Below are positions 9,141 through 19,335 of a DNA stretch of 64,000 nt, in pieces; the first letter of the stretch is position 1; every line of letters begins with the position of its first letter. Both the position numbers and the translations under genes were made by a program. The DNA comes from Euleptes europaea. Its lineage: Eukaryota; Chordata; Lepidosauria; Squamata; Sphaerodactylidae. The DNA lies in contig NC_079312.1 in the NCBI RefSeq assembly GCF_029931775.1, forward strand, positions 12,283,821 through 12,347,820, read 5' to 3'. Under the pieces are notes generated by a model. That model saw only the letters and a program-made list of their open reading frames with translations, was not told where the DNA came from and ran no database searches.

Positions 9141-11500
9141 GAAGTCTCCTTTTCACTGGTTGGAGGGAGAATTTGGCTTTTGCATGTCTGAGGGAAAGAT
9201 GGGTTTCAGATTCACTAAAGAGCTTTTGGGCAAGAATGTCTGGAGGAAGGGGGGGAAATATGGCTGCCATTAATGACTGGATAGAGAAGGAAGGGCATAA
9301 AGTTGCCAACCTCCAGGTAGGGCCTGGACATCTCCAGGCATTTTTATTGCAGTTATTTGGCCTGTTCCCTTTTGATCAGATTACTAGCTTGTAGGGTTTG
9401 TGTCTTCTTCCCTAAATGGCAAATGGGAAATGTTTTCCTCTTTCAGGGGCCACCTGTGTCCTCTAGGAGCTGGCCATTTTCTTCACGCAGGAGGGATGTG
9501 TTCTGCTGGATCCTGCTACTAGGAAGACATGAAAGAAAATTAGGAGAGTGCAGGCTATGTGCGTATTGGTCTTTTCACTTCTATGATGAGTAAAGGGAGG
9601 GGGGAGACATCTTCCAGAGCCCTTCTTTGATTTCACAACCACCTTTCATCGGCCACAGAGGAAAGAATGCAACTCCCCCATTTCTCAATGTTTTACTGAG
9701 TGAAACAAAACTCTTTGCATCAACGCATCAACGGAGAAGACTCTCATCAAAAGGGATGGCTCCTGTTCTAATTGAATGCTTACTAGTGGATCTCTGCAGA
9801 TGCTCTCTTCTCCTCCAGCCTTCCTGTTGTGACATAAAGGCCCTCCCCCATAATCCTTTCCCCCTGGGACTATCAGCCTCCTCTTGTCCCCAAAGGTCAG
9901 GGTGGCTTGCAGGCGTATGCGGCATCATTGTGGAGAAGGGAAGCCAAGCAGGCAAGACCATACCACAATCCCCCAGGGATGGATGAGGACTGGTCACCTT
10001 GGTGGCCCTGATTGTACAGGAAGGCGGTATATAAAGGTTAGAAACAGAATCCCTTCCTGTTGTTGTCTGTTCTCCCATGAAGGAATTTGGGTTCCCAACC
10101 TCATTCCTCAGCCGCATCCAAGGGAAATAAGTCTTCTTCAAGAGCTCTAAAAAATTGGGAAGGTGTGGAGTTGACCTCATCAGGTAAGGGTTGAGAGAAG
10201 CAAGACAATGAAGGGGGGCATTAGAGAAATCGTTTTTGAAGTTTTGTTAATGGATTCTCCAGTGGTTCTGGTTTGTCTGCTCAAGGACCCAATCTGTGCT
10301 TCTCTGGGTGTAAATTCGAAAAGAGCTTGGCTCCATGTTAGGGCCAAGCTAACCTGAGCAATAAATGCACAACTCTTTCAAGAAACAGCAGCTGCAGGTC
10401 TTCTTTCCTGACTGCAACACCTCACAACTTTCTGCTGTGAGTCCCGGGTTCAACCCCCAGCGTCTCCAGTTAACAGATCTAAAGTAGGAGATTTGGGGAA
10501 ATAATTTTCTCTTCCTGACACCAGGAGGAACCCTGCTGGGTTGAGTAGATATATACTTAGCCAGGCCACAGGTCTGACTTCATGTAAGGCAGGTTCACAC
10601 AAACAAATCCCTCACCCAAACACACACTTTAGTTTACTAAGTACTCATTGTATGTTTTAAAAAGTTTAAAATGGTCTGTTTCTCTTGATTTTTTCCCCAA
10701 CTGCAGAAAAATATCCACTCGAGAGAGAGGAAAAAACTTCTGCGCATATTGCTGACACTCCCCTCCTAACTTGCTGTGTAGAATCAGAGATCCTGCACAG
10801 GTGTAAATGGATCACCTGAGTCCGATACAAAAGGGCAGATGCAATTTCCCCGTGAACACAGGCCCTCCACAGAGAAGGTGGGCTTTGCTTGTGACTCATG
10901 TCTCTCCTTAACTTTCTTCTTTCCAAGCTAAACAACCCTAAGCGTTTTAATGATGGTTGCCAGTCACGCGGTGACCATTCGGGCTTTCCCTGTGGCTCCC
11001 ATCCCCTGCCCAGCCACTACTGCCCTATTGTGGGGTGCCCGCCCTCTGGTCACCCCTTCTTCCCAAGAGCCATTTCTGGTGGATCCATTGCTCTGGGTGG
11101 CGGGGAAGAGGTGCACCAGGCCGACAACTTTTCCTGGTACCTGTTCTCCCCGCCCATTCCGCCACCCAGTGGTTGGTCAATTGGCTGGGCTTTTGCTGTG
11201 GAAGGCGGGGCTTCTGCAAGGATGTCCACACTGGGAGGTCCAGATGTAAATCCCCACTTTGCCACTGAAAGTTGCTGGCTGACCTTGGACCAGGCACAGA
11301 TTCTCAGCCTGACCTACCTCGCAGGGTTGTTGGGCATCTAAAATGGATAAGAGAAGACTATTAGTCCCCATTGGGATGAAAGGTGCAATATGACATCTGT
11401 TAATAAATCTAATTTTGCCTACAGTTTGTCAGAAAGGGTGATCTATGAGGTTGTTGCTTCATTGGGTTTTGCTGCAACTCTTTTGTCAGGAGGCAGAGCC
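9141..11500. other. intergenic stretch with scattered repeat fragments
   Basis: No gene that I can support. It holds a fragment of the 'gttgcca' inverted-repeat family (about 9302-9340), a short piece with CR1-like text (about 10915-10945), and a SINE-like block (about 11235-11410) with 'cctacctcgcagggttgttg'. The rest is unassigned. Confidence 0.5.
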
Positions 11501-11708
11501 AGGGTTGCCAACTTTGGGTTGGGAAATTCCTGGAGATTTGGGGGTGGACTCCAGGGAAGATGGGGTTTGAGGAGGAGAGGGATCTCAACGGAGTATAATG
11601 GCATAGAGTCCATCCTCCAAAGCAGCCATTTTCTGCAGGGGAACTGATCTCTATTGCTTGGAAAGGAGTTGTAATTCTTCAGGCTCCAACCTGAGGTTGG
11701 CAAGCCTA
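11501..11708 (+). repeat. 'gttgcca' short inverted-terminal repeat element, copy 1
   Basis: About 208 bp beginning 'agggttgccaac' and ending with the inverted 'ggttggcaagcct'. The body carries the family marks 'gggaaattcctggagatttg' and 'cagccattttctgcagg'. The matching inverted ends suggest a small non-autonomous DNA transposon. Several copies occur in this window. Confidence 0.75.
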
Positions 11709-11736
11709 GCATCAATTAAATATATGTCTAGTGCAT

Positions 11737-11950
11737 GGGGTTGCCAGCTCTGGGTTGGGAAATACCTGAAGATTTTGGGGGCGGAGTCTAAGGAGGGTGG
11801 GGTTTGGGGAGGGAAGGCCTTCAACGGGGTATAATGCCATACAGTGCACTTTCCAAAGTGGCCATTTTTTTCCAGGTGAACCGATCTCTGTCACCTGGAC
11901 ATCAGTTGTAATAGCAGGGGATCTCCATCCACCACCTGGAGGTTGGCAAC
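11737..11950 (+). repeat. 'gttgcca' repeat element, copy 2
   Basis: Same family and orientation as the copy 30 bp to its left; starts 'ggggttgccagctctgggtt' and ends 'cacctggaggttggcaac'. Three copies stand in a row here. Confidence 0.75.
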
Positions 11951-11952
11951 TC

Positions 11953-12570
11953 AGGTTGCCAGACCCCTCTTCATCACTGATGGGAGATTTTTGGGACGAA
12001 GCCTGAGGAGGGTGGGGTTTGGGGGAGGGGAGGGACTTCAGTGCCGTAGAGTCCAATTGCCAAAGCGGCCATTTTTCTCCAGGTGAACTGATTTCTATTG
12101 GCTGGAGATAGAGTTGTAATAGCAGGAGATCTCCAGCTAGTACCTGGAGGTTGAGCAAGCCAAAATCAACACCTCTGCACTAATACCAACAATAAGGAAA
12201 GTAGTGCAGGAATCTTAGGCTATGATAAATACAACACAAATGAAACATCAAGGTGTATTCAGTGCATATATAAGTGGAAAAGGACAAACAAATATACAAT
12301 TATATACAAAAATACTTCAATGGTCCACAAAGGTATGCATAAATATGTTTCAATAGTCCACAAAGGTACTCTAACAGTGTACCTTTGTGGACTATTGAAA
12401 CATATTTATGCATACCTTTGTGGACCATTGAAGTATTTTTGTATATAATTGTATATTTGTTTGTCCTTTTCCACTTATATATGCACTGAATACACCTTGA
12501 TGTTTCACTTATTTGTGTTGTATTTATCATAGCCTAAGATTCCTGCAGCACCTGGAGGTTGGCAACCCTA
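11953..12570 (+). repeat. 'gttgcca' repeat element, copy 3, split by a palindrome
   Basis: The left part (11953-12153) and the last 20 bp (12550-12570) belong to one copy. The inserted block between them is flanked by a 12-bp direct repeat 'acctggaggttg' (12142-12153 and 12550-12561). Confidence 0.65.
12154..12549. mobile_element. fold-back insertion with ~165-bp palindromic arms
   Basis: Left arm about 12207-12370 and right arm about 12381-12546 are near-perfect reverse complements around a loop of about 9 bases ('tctaacagt'). Arms are AT-rich with no coding frame. It sits between the two halves of a 'gttgcca' element and has a 12-bp direct repeat at its ends. Family not recognised. Confidence 0.75.
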
Positions 12571-12616
12571 TTGGCAACCCTACTAGTGCGTGGGAAGAAG
12601 TTTCACTAGGAAACAT

Positions 12617-12700
12617 AGGCTGATATCCCATCAAAGAATTCACATTGGGCAGGGAAAACGTGCAAAATGCCTGGAGAGTGGGAAAAGCTAGCATTAAAGC
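12617..12700 (+). pseudogene. zinc-finger relic
   Basis: In frame it reads about 'SHQRIHIGQGKRAKCLESGK', a decayed finger end, linker and start of the next finger (compare [19 protein letters not shown]). No open frame extends from it. It lies about 740 bp upstream of the start exon of KRAB locus 1, so it is probably left over from a lost or duplicated finger exon. Confidence 0.7.
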
Positions 12701-12986
12701 AAATTATTTCCCTTGCTGGGAGGTTCCCTTTGTTTTCTCTCTCCTAGGTACTTTTAACTCTTGAGATACTCTCGAAGAGTTAAAGCAAGTGATTGCACCG
12801 TCCTAGAGAGGCACATGGGAGAAGGTTGACATAGGAAAGCCAGTTCCTGTTCCCCGCCCTTTGCAGAATCCACCTCTTTGTTTCTTAGGCTGCTGCTTGA
12901 AGGGCTGGGAAGGAATCCAGTGAGCTCCCCTTTCTGCATCACAGAGAGACTCTCGGCCTGTCTGCAAACCTGCAAGATCTCTGCAA

Positions 12987-13193
12987 AGTAGGGTTACCAG
13001 ACACCAGGTGGGCCTGGGTCATCTCCTGGAATTGCAACCGATCTCTCCAGATGTCAGAGATCCGTTCTGCTGGAGAAACCGGCTGGTTTGAATGGTGGAC
13101 GCTGGCACTATGCCCTGCTGAAGTCCCTTCCCAAACCCCGGCTCTACTCCCAAAATCTCCAGGTATTTGCCAACCCAGAGTTGGCACCCCTAA
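12987..13193 (-). repeat. 'gttgcca' repeat element, minus orientation
   Basis: Starts 'agggttaccag', ends 'ccagagttggcacccct', with the family body in reverse ('cccttcccaaaccccgg', 'aaaatctccaggtatttg'). More diverged than the 11.5-12.1 kb copies. Confidence 0.65.
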
Positions 13194-13416
13194 GTACAGA
13201 ATCTGAACACAGCACCCTTGGAGGCTGGACGGGGCTCATGTGATTTCACGTTTAGGAAGATGCAGCAGCTGCAGGAAGGAGGAATGGAGTCTGAACGGGG
13301 AGGAGGGGGTTGGTGTGGGGGGAGGCAGGAAGGTTTCTAAACAGAAGGCAGGGAGAAAGAAATGCATGAGTTGCAAAAAAGGGTTTCCCCATCATTTTTC
13401 TTTCTCACCCTCCCAG

Positions 13417-13499
13417 GTAGCCGTGAAAAGACACCCTTTATGCCTTCTCTGCCATCGCCTCTGTGTGGGGAAGTGAAAGCCATCATGCAGAAATCTCAG
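13417..13499 (+). CDS. KRAB zinc-finger locus 1, start exon
   Basis: Bounded by an acceptor (polypyrimidine run and 'cccag' ending at 13416) and a donor ('cag|gtaagg' at 13499/13500). Two in-frame ATGs exist, at 13440 and 13485. I prefer 13485 (M-Q-K-S-Q): the matching exon of locus 2 has its only ATG at the same distance from the donor and also begins M-Q. The exon ends in phase 0, matching the KRAB-A exon at 17086. The sequence before the ATG may be 5' UTR; the frame is open through it, so an upstream coding exon cannot be ruled out. Confidence 0.7.
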
Positions 13500-13584
13500 G
13501 TAAGGGGGAGGGGAAGTCAGTGGAGAGATGTCATTTAGTTCAACAATACGTTTAGTGATTATACCCAAATGTTTTACATATATA

Positions 13585-13880
13585 CATATAAAAAGGTAAA
13601 GGTCCCCTGTGCAAGCACCGGGTCATTGCTGACCCATGGGGTGACGTCACATCCCAACATTTACTAGGCAGACTTTGTTTACGGGGTGGTTTGCCAGTGC
13701 CTTCCCCAGTCATCTTCCCTTTACCCCCAGCAAGCTGGGGACTCATTTGACTGACCTCGGAAGGATGGAAGGCTGAGTCAACCTTGAGCCTGCTACCTGA
13801 AAATGACTCCCGTCGGGATCGAACTCGGGTCGTGAGCAGAGCTTGGACTGCACTACTGCAGCTAACACTCTACGCCACAG
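13585..13880 (-). repeat. tRNA-derived SINE, minus strand
   Basis: Reverse-complement reading gives a tRNA-like head with a B-box-like 'gagttcgatcccg' (about 13820), then 'tgggggtaaagggaagatg' and the end 'acaggggacctttacc'. Known as a common reptile SINE type; lies in intron 1 of locus 1. Confidence 0.75.
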
Positions 13881-13889
13881 GGCAGTGTG

Positions 13890-14032
13890 GTATACATGTA
13901 TAGTGATTTTAATATTTGTTAGGGCTGTTTTTAATCTATTTTGTGCGATTTTGAAGTTTTATTGTATGTGAGCCACCCTGAGCCTGGCCTTGCTGGGGTA
14001 GGGTGGGCTATAAGAATGAATAAATAAATAAA
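13890..14032 (+). repeat. interspersed repeat fragment with (ataa)n tail
   Basis: Contains 'gtgagccaccctgagcctgg' and 'ggtagggtgggctataag' before a short (aataaa)n run. A related sequence lies in reverse at 53635-53760. This is a SINE- or LINE-3'-end-like repeat common in lizards; exact family unknown. Confidence 0.5.
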
Positions 14033-14271
14033 TAAGCACACCAATAATAGAAGAAAGTAGTTTTATTGAAAACTCTCTAATAATGAGATATCAACAAGCA
14101 TACGCATAAACAGAGAATAAAACAGAGTACATACCCTCACCTCTTCAGCTACAGGAATCCCGAAGAATGATAATTGGAGGACATCAAGTGTTGGCCAGAG
14201 TGCTCAGCCAGCCAACACCTGAAGTCCACCTGTAGTCATTCTTCAGGATTCCAGTAGTTGAAGGGGTGTGG

Positions 14272-14481
14272 GTTGGGTTGCCAGCCTCCAGGTGGTGGCT
14301 GCAGATCTCCTGCTAACACAACTGATCCACAGGTGACAAAAATTAGTTCCCCTGGAGAAAATGGCCACTTTGGCAATTGGACTCTATGGCCTTGAAGTCC
14401 CTCCCCTCCCCAAACCTTGCCCTCCTCAGGCTCCAACCCCAAATCCCCAGGTATTTCCTAACGTGGAACTGTCCACCCTAG
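14272..14481 (-). repeat. 'gttgcca' repeat element inside the fold-back
   Basis: Minus copy: starts 'gggttgccagcctccagg', ends 'aacgtggaactgtccaccct'. It interrupts the right arm of the fold-back element, so it inserted later. Confidence 0.7.
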
Positions 14482-14520
14482 GCGTGAGTATATTCTCTGT
14501 TTTATTCTCTGTTAATATGT

Positions 14521-15080
14521 TTAGACAAGCTGGAATGTGTCCAGAGGAGGGCAACAAAGATGGTGAGGGGTCTGGAGACCAAGCCCTATGAGGAAAGGTT
14601 GAAGGAGCTGGGTATGTTTAGCCTGAAGAGGAGAAGGCTGAGAGGGGATATGATAACCATCTTCAAGTACTTGAAGGGCTGTCATATTGAGGAGGGTGCG
14701 GAGTTATTTTCTGTTGCCCCTGAAGGTCGGACCAGAACCAACGGGTTGAAATTAAATCAAAAGAGTTTCCATCTAGACATTAAGAAGAATTTTTAACCAT
14801 TAGAGCGGTTCCTCAGTGGAACAGGCTTCCGCAGGAGGTGGTGAGCGCTCCTTCTCTGGGGGTTTTTAAGAAGAGGTTGGATGGCCATCTGTCAGCAATG
14901 CTGGTTCTATGATCTTAGGCAGATGATGAGAGGGAGTGCATCTTGGCCATCTTCTGGGCATGGAGTGGGGGGTCACTGAGGGTGTAGGGGGGAGGTGGTT
15001 GTGGGTTTCCTGCATTGTGCAGGGGGTTGGACTAGATGACCCTGGTGGTCCCTTCCAACTCTACAATTCTATAATTCTAT
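14521..15080 (+). mobile_element. CR1 LINE 3' end
   Basis: C-terminal RT remnant ('[19 protein letters not shown]' in plus frame), then the CR1 3' UTR with 'cctgcattgtgcagggggtt' and the terminal 'attctataattctat' repeat. It inserted into the right arm of the fold-back element. 5'-truncated. Confidence 0.88.
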
Positions 15081-15165
15081 CTTATGCTTGTGGCTTGTTG
15101 GTATTTCATTATTATAGAGATTTCAGTGAAACTGCTTTCTATCATTGGTGTGCTTATTGCCTTGA

Positions 15166-15960
15166 AATCCCTTAGTAGAAAAGAACCTTTTGCCTCTTGG
15201 CAATACAGAAGTATAGACCCTTCTCAAGTTCCTTTGAGCCACAATTTCAGGCTACTGCACACTTACTTCAGAGTGAAGCCTTGAAATGTCAGGGAGATGC
15301 TCCCCGACATATTCCTGGGCATGATTCTGCCTCCCAGGTCTTATTGGGGTTATAGATCCTCCAGCATACAAGGGCTCCAAACCTGATTGGAGTTGTCAGA
15401 GAAGGGCTGGCACACTAAAGGAGATCTCTGTTGGGCCAACCACCATAAAGGCCCTGCTGGATCTAGATTCCAGTCTTGACTGCACACAGCCTGGAGTCTT
15501 CAACAAGGCTGCATCAATAGTTAGTAGATGGTTCCTTGGGTACCTTGAGCCCAAGTGTTTTTTTATTATTATTTTTATTATATAATAGGGAAATACAAGG
15601 AAAACGGGAAGGGAAAAATAAACATATCTAACATTCTATTAACATGCCAAAAATTTGTTGCTCACCACGGGGGTCTGCTCTAGAAGGAGAGTGGGGGGTG
15701 TGTGTTGGGATGACAGGGCCTGCCTCTAAGCCTCTGCCAAGTAGAGTTCCATAGCTGAAGAATTGAAGCTCCAAGGGGATTGATCCCTCCTGCCTATACA
15801 CATCTTGCAAGGGTTTGGGGTTCTCCTTGCAGAGAGGGGAGCCCCTGCCTAGCAGTCCCATGTCTGGGCCATATGAGAAGGCATCAGAAGCGGTGCCAAG
15901 GGGTGCTCATCCAATTATTCTTATTTACTAGACCAGACCACCGTAACTTCAGAAAAACTT
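15166..15960. other. intron 1 of locus 1, unassigned
   Basis: I see no gene or clear repeat here. A short AT-rich run (about 15560-15595) is low complexity. Confidence 0.4.
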
Positions 15961-16207
15961 GAGAGCCAGCGTGGCATAGTGGTTAAGAGAAGCAGACCCT
16001 AATCAAGAACCGGGTTTGATTCCCCGCTCCTCCCCATGAAGTCATCTGGGTGACCTTAGACTAGTCACAGTTCTCTCCGAACTCTCTCAGTCCCACCTGC
16101 CTCACAAGGTGCCTGTTGCGGGGAGAGGAAGGGAAGGTGATTGTAAGCTGGTTTGAGACTCCTTAAAGGAAGAGAAAAGTGGGGTATGAAAACCAACTCT
16201 TCTTCTT
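15961..16207 (+). repeat. squamate tRNA-derived SINE
   Basis: Head 'gagagccagcgtggcatagt' with a B-box-like 'gggtttgattcc', body 'gggtgaccttag..ctagtcac', tail 'aaaccaactcttcttcttc'. Same family as the copies at 28131, 32037, 42672, 52490 and 63399. Confidence 0.85.
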
Positions 16208-16796
16208 CACTTCAGAAAAACTGAAAGAAAGTCTGGAAGAAGGAAATGCAGTTTCCTCTTCTTCCCGTCAGTCCTCTGTCTGACATCACATTTTTCTCTC
16301 CCGATCACACACTCGATGGTCAGCCCTCCCCTGTCTGCCCATGGCCAGTGTGCTCCCCTCTTCTAAAAACATATCCTCCCATCCTAAAAAGACAGGATAG
16401 TTGCCCCACACCCTCCTTTGGTCATTACTTCAACTGATCTGCTACTCAGATCACCTCAGATCAGGAAGCAGCTCCTCAGATCACCTTCCACTTCCATCAG
16501 GCGGGGATCGATCGCTCCTTCCCACCGTTTGGCAATCCTAGTGGGAATGACATTAAAAAACCTCCTTGTCTCCTTCAAGACACAGGAGGGCAAGCCTTCT
16601 CCCTTACCTGGGTCAAATATCAGCTTGCTGTTGCGTGCTGTCCAGGTTGAGCCCATGTCTGTAATGGGGAAGGAGGATTCCAGTAAGGAAGCCAGAGCAG
16701 GTGGCAGGCTGGTATCCCCCTGTGAGTGCTGGCCACCCCTCTGGCCCCGAGGGTGTCCCCCAAGGAGAGCTGTTGGGCCCATTTTCCAGTGACAAA

Positions 16797-17012
16797 AATC
16801 ATAGAATCATAGAGTTGGAAGGGACCTTCAGAGTCATCTAGTCCAAACCCCTGCACAATACAGGAAATTCACAACTACCTCCCCCCACACCCCCAGTGAC
16901 TCCTACACCATGCCAAGAAGGTGGCGGAAAAGCCCCTCCAGGATCCGTGGCCTGGAGGAAAATTGCTTCCTGACCCCAAAGTAGCAATCGGCATTTCACT
17001 GGGCATGTAAGA
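16797..17012 (-). mobile_element. CR1 LINE 3' UTR fragment
   Basis: Begins with the reversed CR1 terminus 'tcatagaatcatagagttgg' and 'cccctgcacaatacaggaaa'. It ends about 70 bp before the KRAB-A exon. Confidence 0.88.
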
Positions 17013-17085
17013 AACGAACACAAGAGCCAAGCACTGACACAACCCTTCCTGCCTTCACTCTCATGCTTCCTCCTTTGTCTTCCAG

Positions 17086-17212
17086 GCTCACGTGTCCTTT
17101 GAAGAGGTGGCTGTGCATTTCACCAAGGGGGAGTGGGCCCTGCTGAGCCCACCCCAAAGAGCTCTGTACAAGGAAGTCATGCTGGAGAATTTTGGGAACG
17201 TGGCCTCTCTGG
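17086..17212 (+). CDS. KRAB zinc-finger locus 1, KRAB-A exon
   Basis: Exactly 127 nt between 'tcttccag' and the donor 'gtgagg', the standard size and phase (0 in, 1 out) of a KRAB-A exon. The translation begins [20 protein letters not shown] and ends in [16 protein letters not shown]. The key motifs of a repression-competent A box are present: the acidic-Val pair in FEEV, the GEW counterpart of EEW, and an intact MLE. In the family, KRAB-A binds the corepressor TRIM28 in the nucleus, which brings SETDB1 and HP1 and silences the bound locus. It joins the start exon (phase 0) and the KRAB-B exon at 18299 (phase 1). Confidence 0.92.
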
Positions 17213-18298
17213 GTGAGGAACCTTTTCTCCTTGATGTTCTCCTCAGTGCTGTGAGGTGTCACTAGGGTTGCTTCGCTGTAAAGGAGTCACTGTTCAAGAA
17301 GGATGCAGTGGCATTTTGGCTCAGCTCTGACACCCTGTACAGATCAGGCAGGGGTTTGGGGTTCTCCTTGTGGAGAGGGAAACCCCTGCCTAACAGTCAT
17401 GTGTCTGGACTGTATGAGAAGTCATCAGAAGAGGTGCCAATGGGTGCTTCGTGGGGGAGAGGGTGAGGACTGTCTTCATTCACCTGTGCTGGGAAGAGGG
17501 TGAGGGCTACAAAGTGGGGGAGGAATGAAAGGTGGATGTAGAGGTAAGACCTGGGGAAATCTAGTAGAATGGGAGAAATTAAGCTATAATCTGCCAGGCC
17601 TAAAGAAGGTGTCTCGTAGTATGACAGTGGTGGGAAAAGGCCTGGGAAAGAAGTAGAAGATGGCAGGACTTGGGGAGACCATTGTGTACTTTCTTTCCTG
17701 ACTACTACCAGGTGGTTATGAAAAAGCAATATCAGGGTCTCTGGAGGGCACCTTTAGTGACTGATGACATTGGCAAGAGTCCCTTGTGAGGTAGCCAAAA
17801 CAACTAATGTAATCTGTCTGAGGATCTGAACGGGGAAGGCGATGATGGTGTATTTGATGAGGTTTCTGGGCCAGTCTGCAATGTGGGGGACATTTTTGAG
17901 AGGCCTTGTCAGACCAAACACTAGTAATTAATCATAGTTGAGGTGGCCTTGGAGAGCCAAAGGGGCCTCAATGAAGTGGCTGCGTTTGTAAGATGAGGTC
18001 CTTCTCGCTTCGCGTGGCCCCTGGGATCCAGGGGAGTTCTAAGCATTATTTCTGGTGTGTGCATGTGTGTGTGTAGGGGGGAGTCTTGGGGTAAGAATAC
18101 CCCTGGCTTCCCTTATATATCTTATCTTTCTTAGTTCCCAGTTGGGGAAGCAGTGGGCATGTAACTGTCAAGGCTGGATAGAAGAGCTTTGGTCCAGCTG
18201 CCTTATTTATGGAGAGACTCAGCCACTATTGATGCTGAACATTTATGTGTGCACTAGAGCCATAATTGCATTGTTGTTGTTTTTTTAACCAAAAAAAG

Positions 18299-18385
18299 GA
18301 CCTATGATTGCCAAACCTGACCTCATATCCTGGCTGGAAGAAGAGCTCTTTCTCCATGGCTCAGATGAAGTGGAAGGATTGGCAG
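18299..18385 (+). CDS. KRAB zinc-finger locus 1, KRAB-B exon
   Basis: 87 nt encoding about GPMIAKPDLISWLEEELFL plus an acidic tail, a typical KRAB-B box (consensus KPDLISWLEQ), which strengthens repression by the A box. The acceptor is weak: the T-rich tract is followed by 'aaccaaaaaaag'. The donor 'gcag|gtaggt' is good. Phases 1 in and 1 out match the KRAB-A exon and both finger exons at 19336 and 21021. Confidence 0.82.
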
Positions 18386-18424
18386 GTAGGTGCCTAGGTC
18401 TGTAGGGGGACTCTCTCATGTCTG

Positions 18425-18615
18425 GATAAATGCAGAGTTCTACATCTGGGTTACAAACATGAGAAACACGCATACTGGATGGGGGATACACTTCTGGGTA
18501 ACACTGTGTGTGAAGAAGATCTTGGGATACGTGTGGACTGTAAGCTGAATATGAGCAGTCAGTGTGATGCAGCAACAAAAAAGGTTAATGCATTTTGGGG
18601 GTGCATCAAAGCCAC
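18425..18615 (+). mobile_element. CR1 LINE remnant
   Basis: Reads as CR1 RT thumb sequence (for example 'NTVCEEDLGIRVDCKLNMS'), adjacent to an oppositely oriented CR1 piece. Intron between KRAB-B and the finger exon. Confidence 0.8.
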
Positions 18616-18689
18616 CTCAGCTATGAGTAACATCCAAATCGCAAGATGTCATAGTCCCACTGTACCCCACATTTTACATCTTCCCTTAA

Positions 18690-19185
18690 CCACCTTCTTT
18701 CTAAGCTAAACAACCCTAAGCATTTTAACCACTCTTCATAGGGCAGTTGTTCTTGCCCCCTACTCATTTTGTTTGCTCTTTTCTTCACTTTCTCAAGCTA
18801 TGTAAAATATCCTTTTTTAGGTTTGGTGACCAGAACTGTATACAGTATTCCAAGTATGGTCTCACCAGAGATTTGTACAAGGGCAGTATGATAACAGCAA
18901 TTTTATCTCTATTCCTTGTCTATTCCTTGCCAGCATGGAATTTGCCTTTTTCACAGCAGCTGCACCTGGGTTGACATCTTCATTGACCTATCCACTTACC
19001 ACCCCAAGATCCCTTTCTTGGTTTGGATTTTTTGCCCCAATATGCATCACTTTAGAATTGCTCACATTGAATCTCATTTGCCATTTTAATGCCTATTCTT
19101 CCAGTTTGGAAAGTTCCTTTTGGAGCTCTTCACAGTCCAGTTTTGTTTTAACCACCCTAAATAACCAGCTTCCCTAGCTGGTTTC
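18690..19185 (-). mobile_element. CR1 LINE fragment, minus strand
   Basis: Contains typical reversed CR1 text: 'gaccagaactgtatacagta', 'ggaatttgcctttttcacag', 'gccccaatatgcatcacttt'. A 5S-SINE fragment follows (about 19238-19290). Confidence 0.8.
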
Positions 19186-19237
19186 CTGCTCCTAATGTTC
19201 TTAAAGAATTTCTTATTGTTGGTCTTGATGTGTTTAG

Positions 19238-19290
19238 CTTCTGAGATCTGATGAGATCAGGCTAGCTTGGGCCATCCCTAATCCCGGGCT
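19238..19290 (+). repeat. 5S-rRNA-derived SINE fragment
   Basis: 'tagcttctgagatctgatga' and 'gatcaggctagcttgggcc' match the reverse complement of the internal promoter region of 5S rRNA, as in the fuller copies at 41990 and 51825. Confidence 0.7.
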
Positions 19291-19335
19291 CCATTTTCAC
19301 CTGTGTCTTCATGACAGTTTTCTCTTTTCTTTCAG

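Larger units (their letters stand above)
14033..15165. mobile_element. fold-back element with two nested insertions
   Basis: The left arm (14033-14195) pairs with a right arm in three pieces: 14200-14268, about 14482-14520 and about 15079-15165. The pieces are separated by a 'gttgcca' element (about 14272-14481) and a CR1 3' end (14521-15080). Matching text includes 'agagaataaaacagag' on the left and 'ctctgttttattctct' on the right. With the insertions removed, the arms are about 165 bp. Arm identity is lower than in the 12.2 kb palindrome, so this copy is older. Family not recognised. Confidence 0.7.

Noticed and set aside
9627-10180. Overlapping open frames on both strands in a GC-richer stretch
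   Set aside because: No domain, no consistent splice sites and no KRAB or SCAN similarity; likely chance.
10898-11371. Several overlapping frames of 60-147 codons on both strands
   Set aside because: All frames are open because the region is GC-rich; low-complexity translations without motif, partly within a SINE-like repeat.
14033-14260. Hammerhead-like motif ('cctgaagaatga') in the older fold-back element
   Set aside because: No GAAA box at a suitable distance and no cleavage triplet, so the match is too partial.
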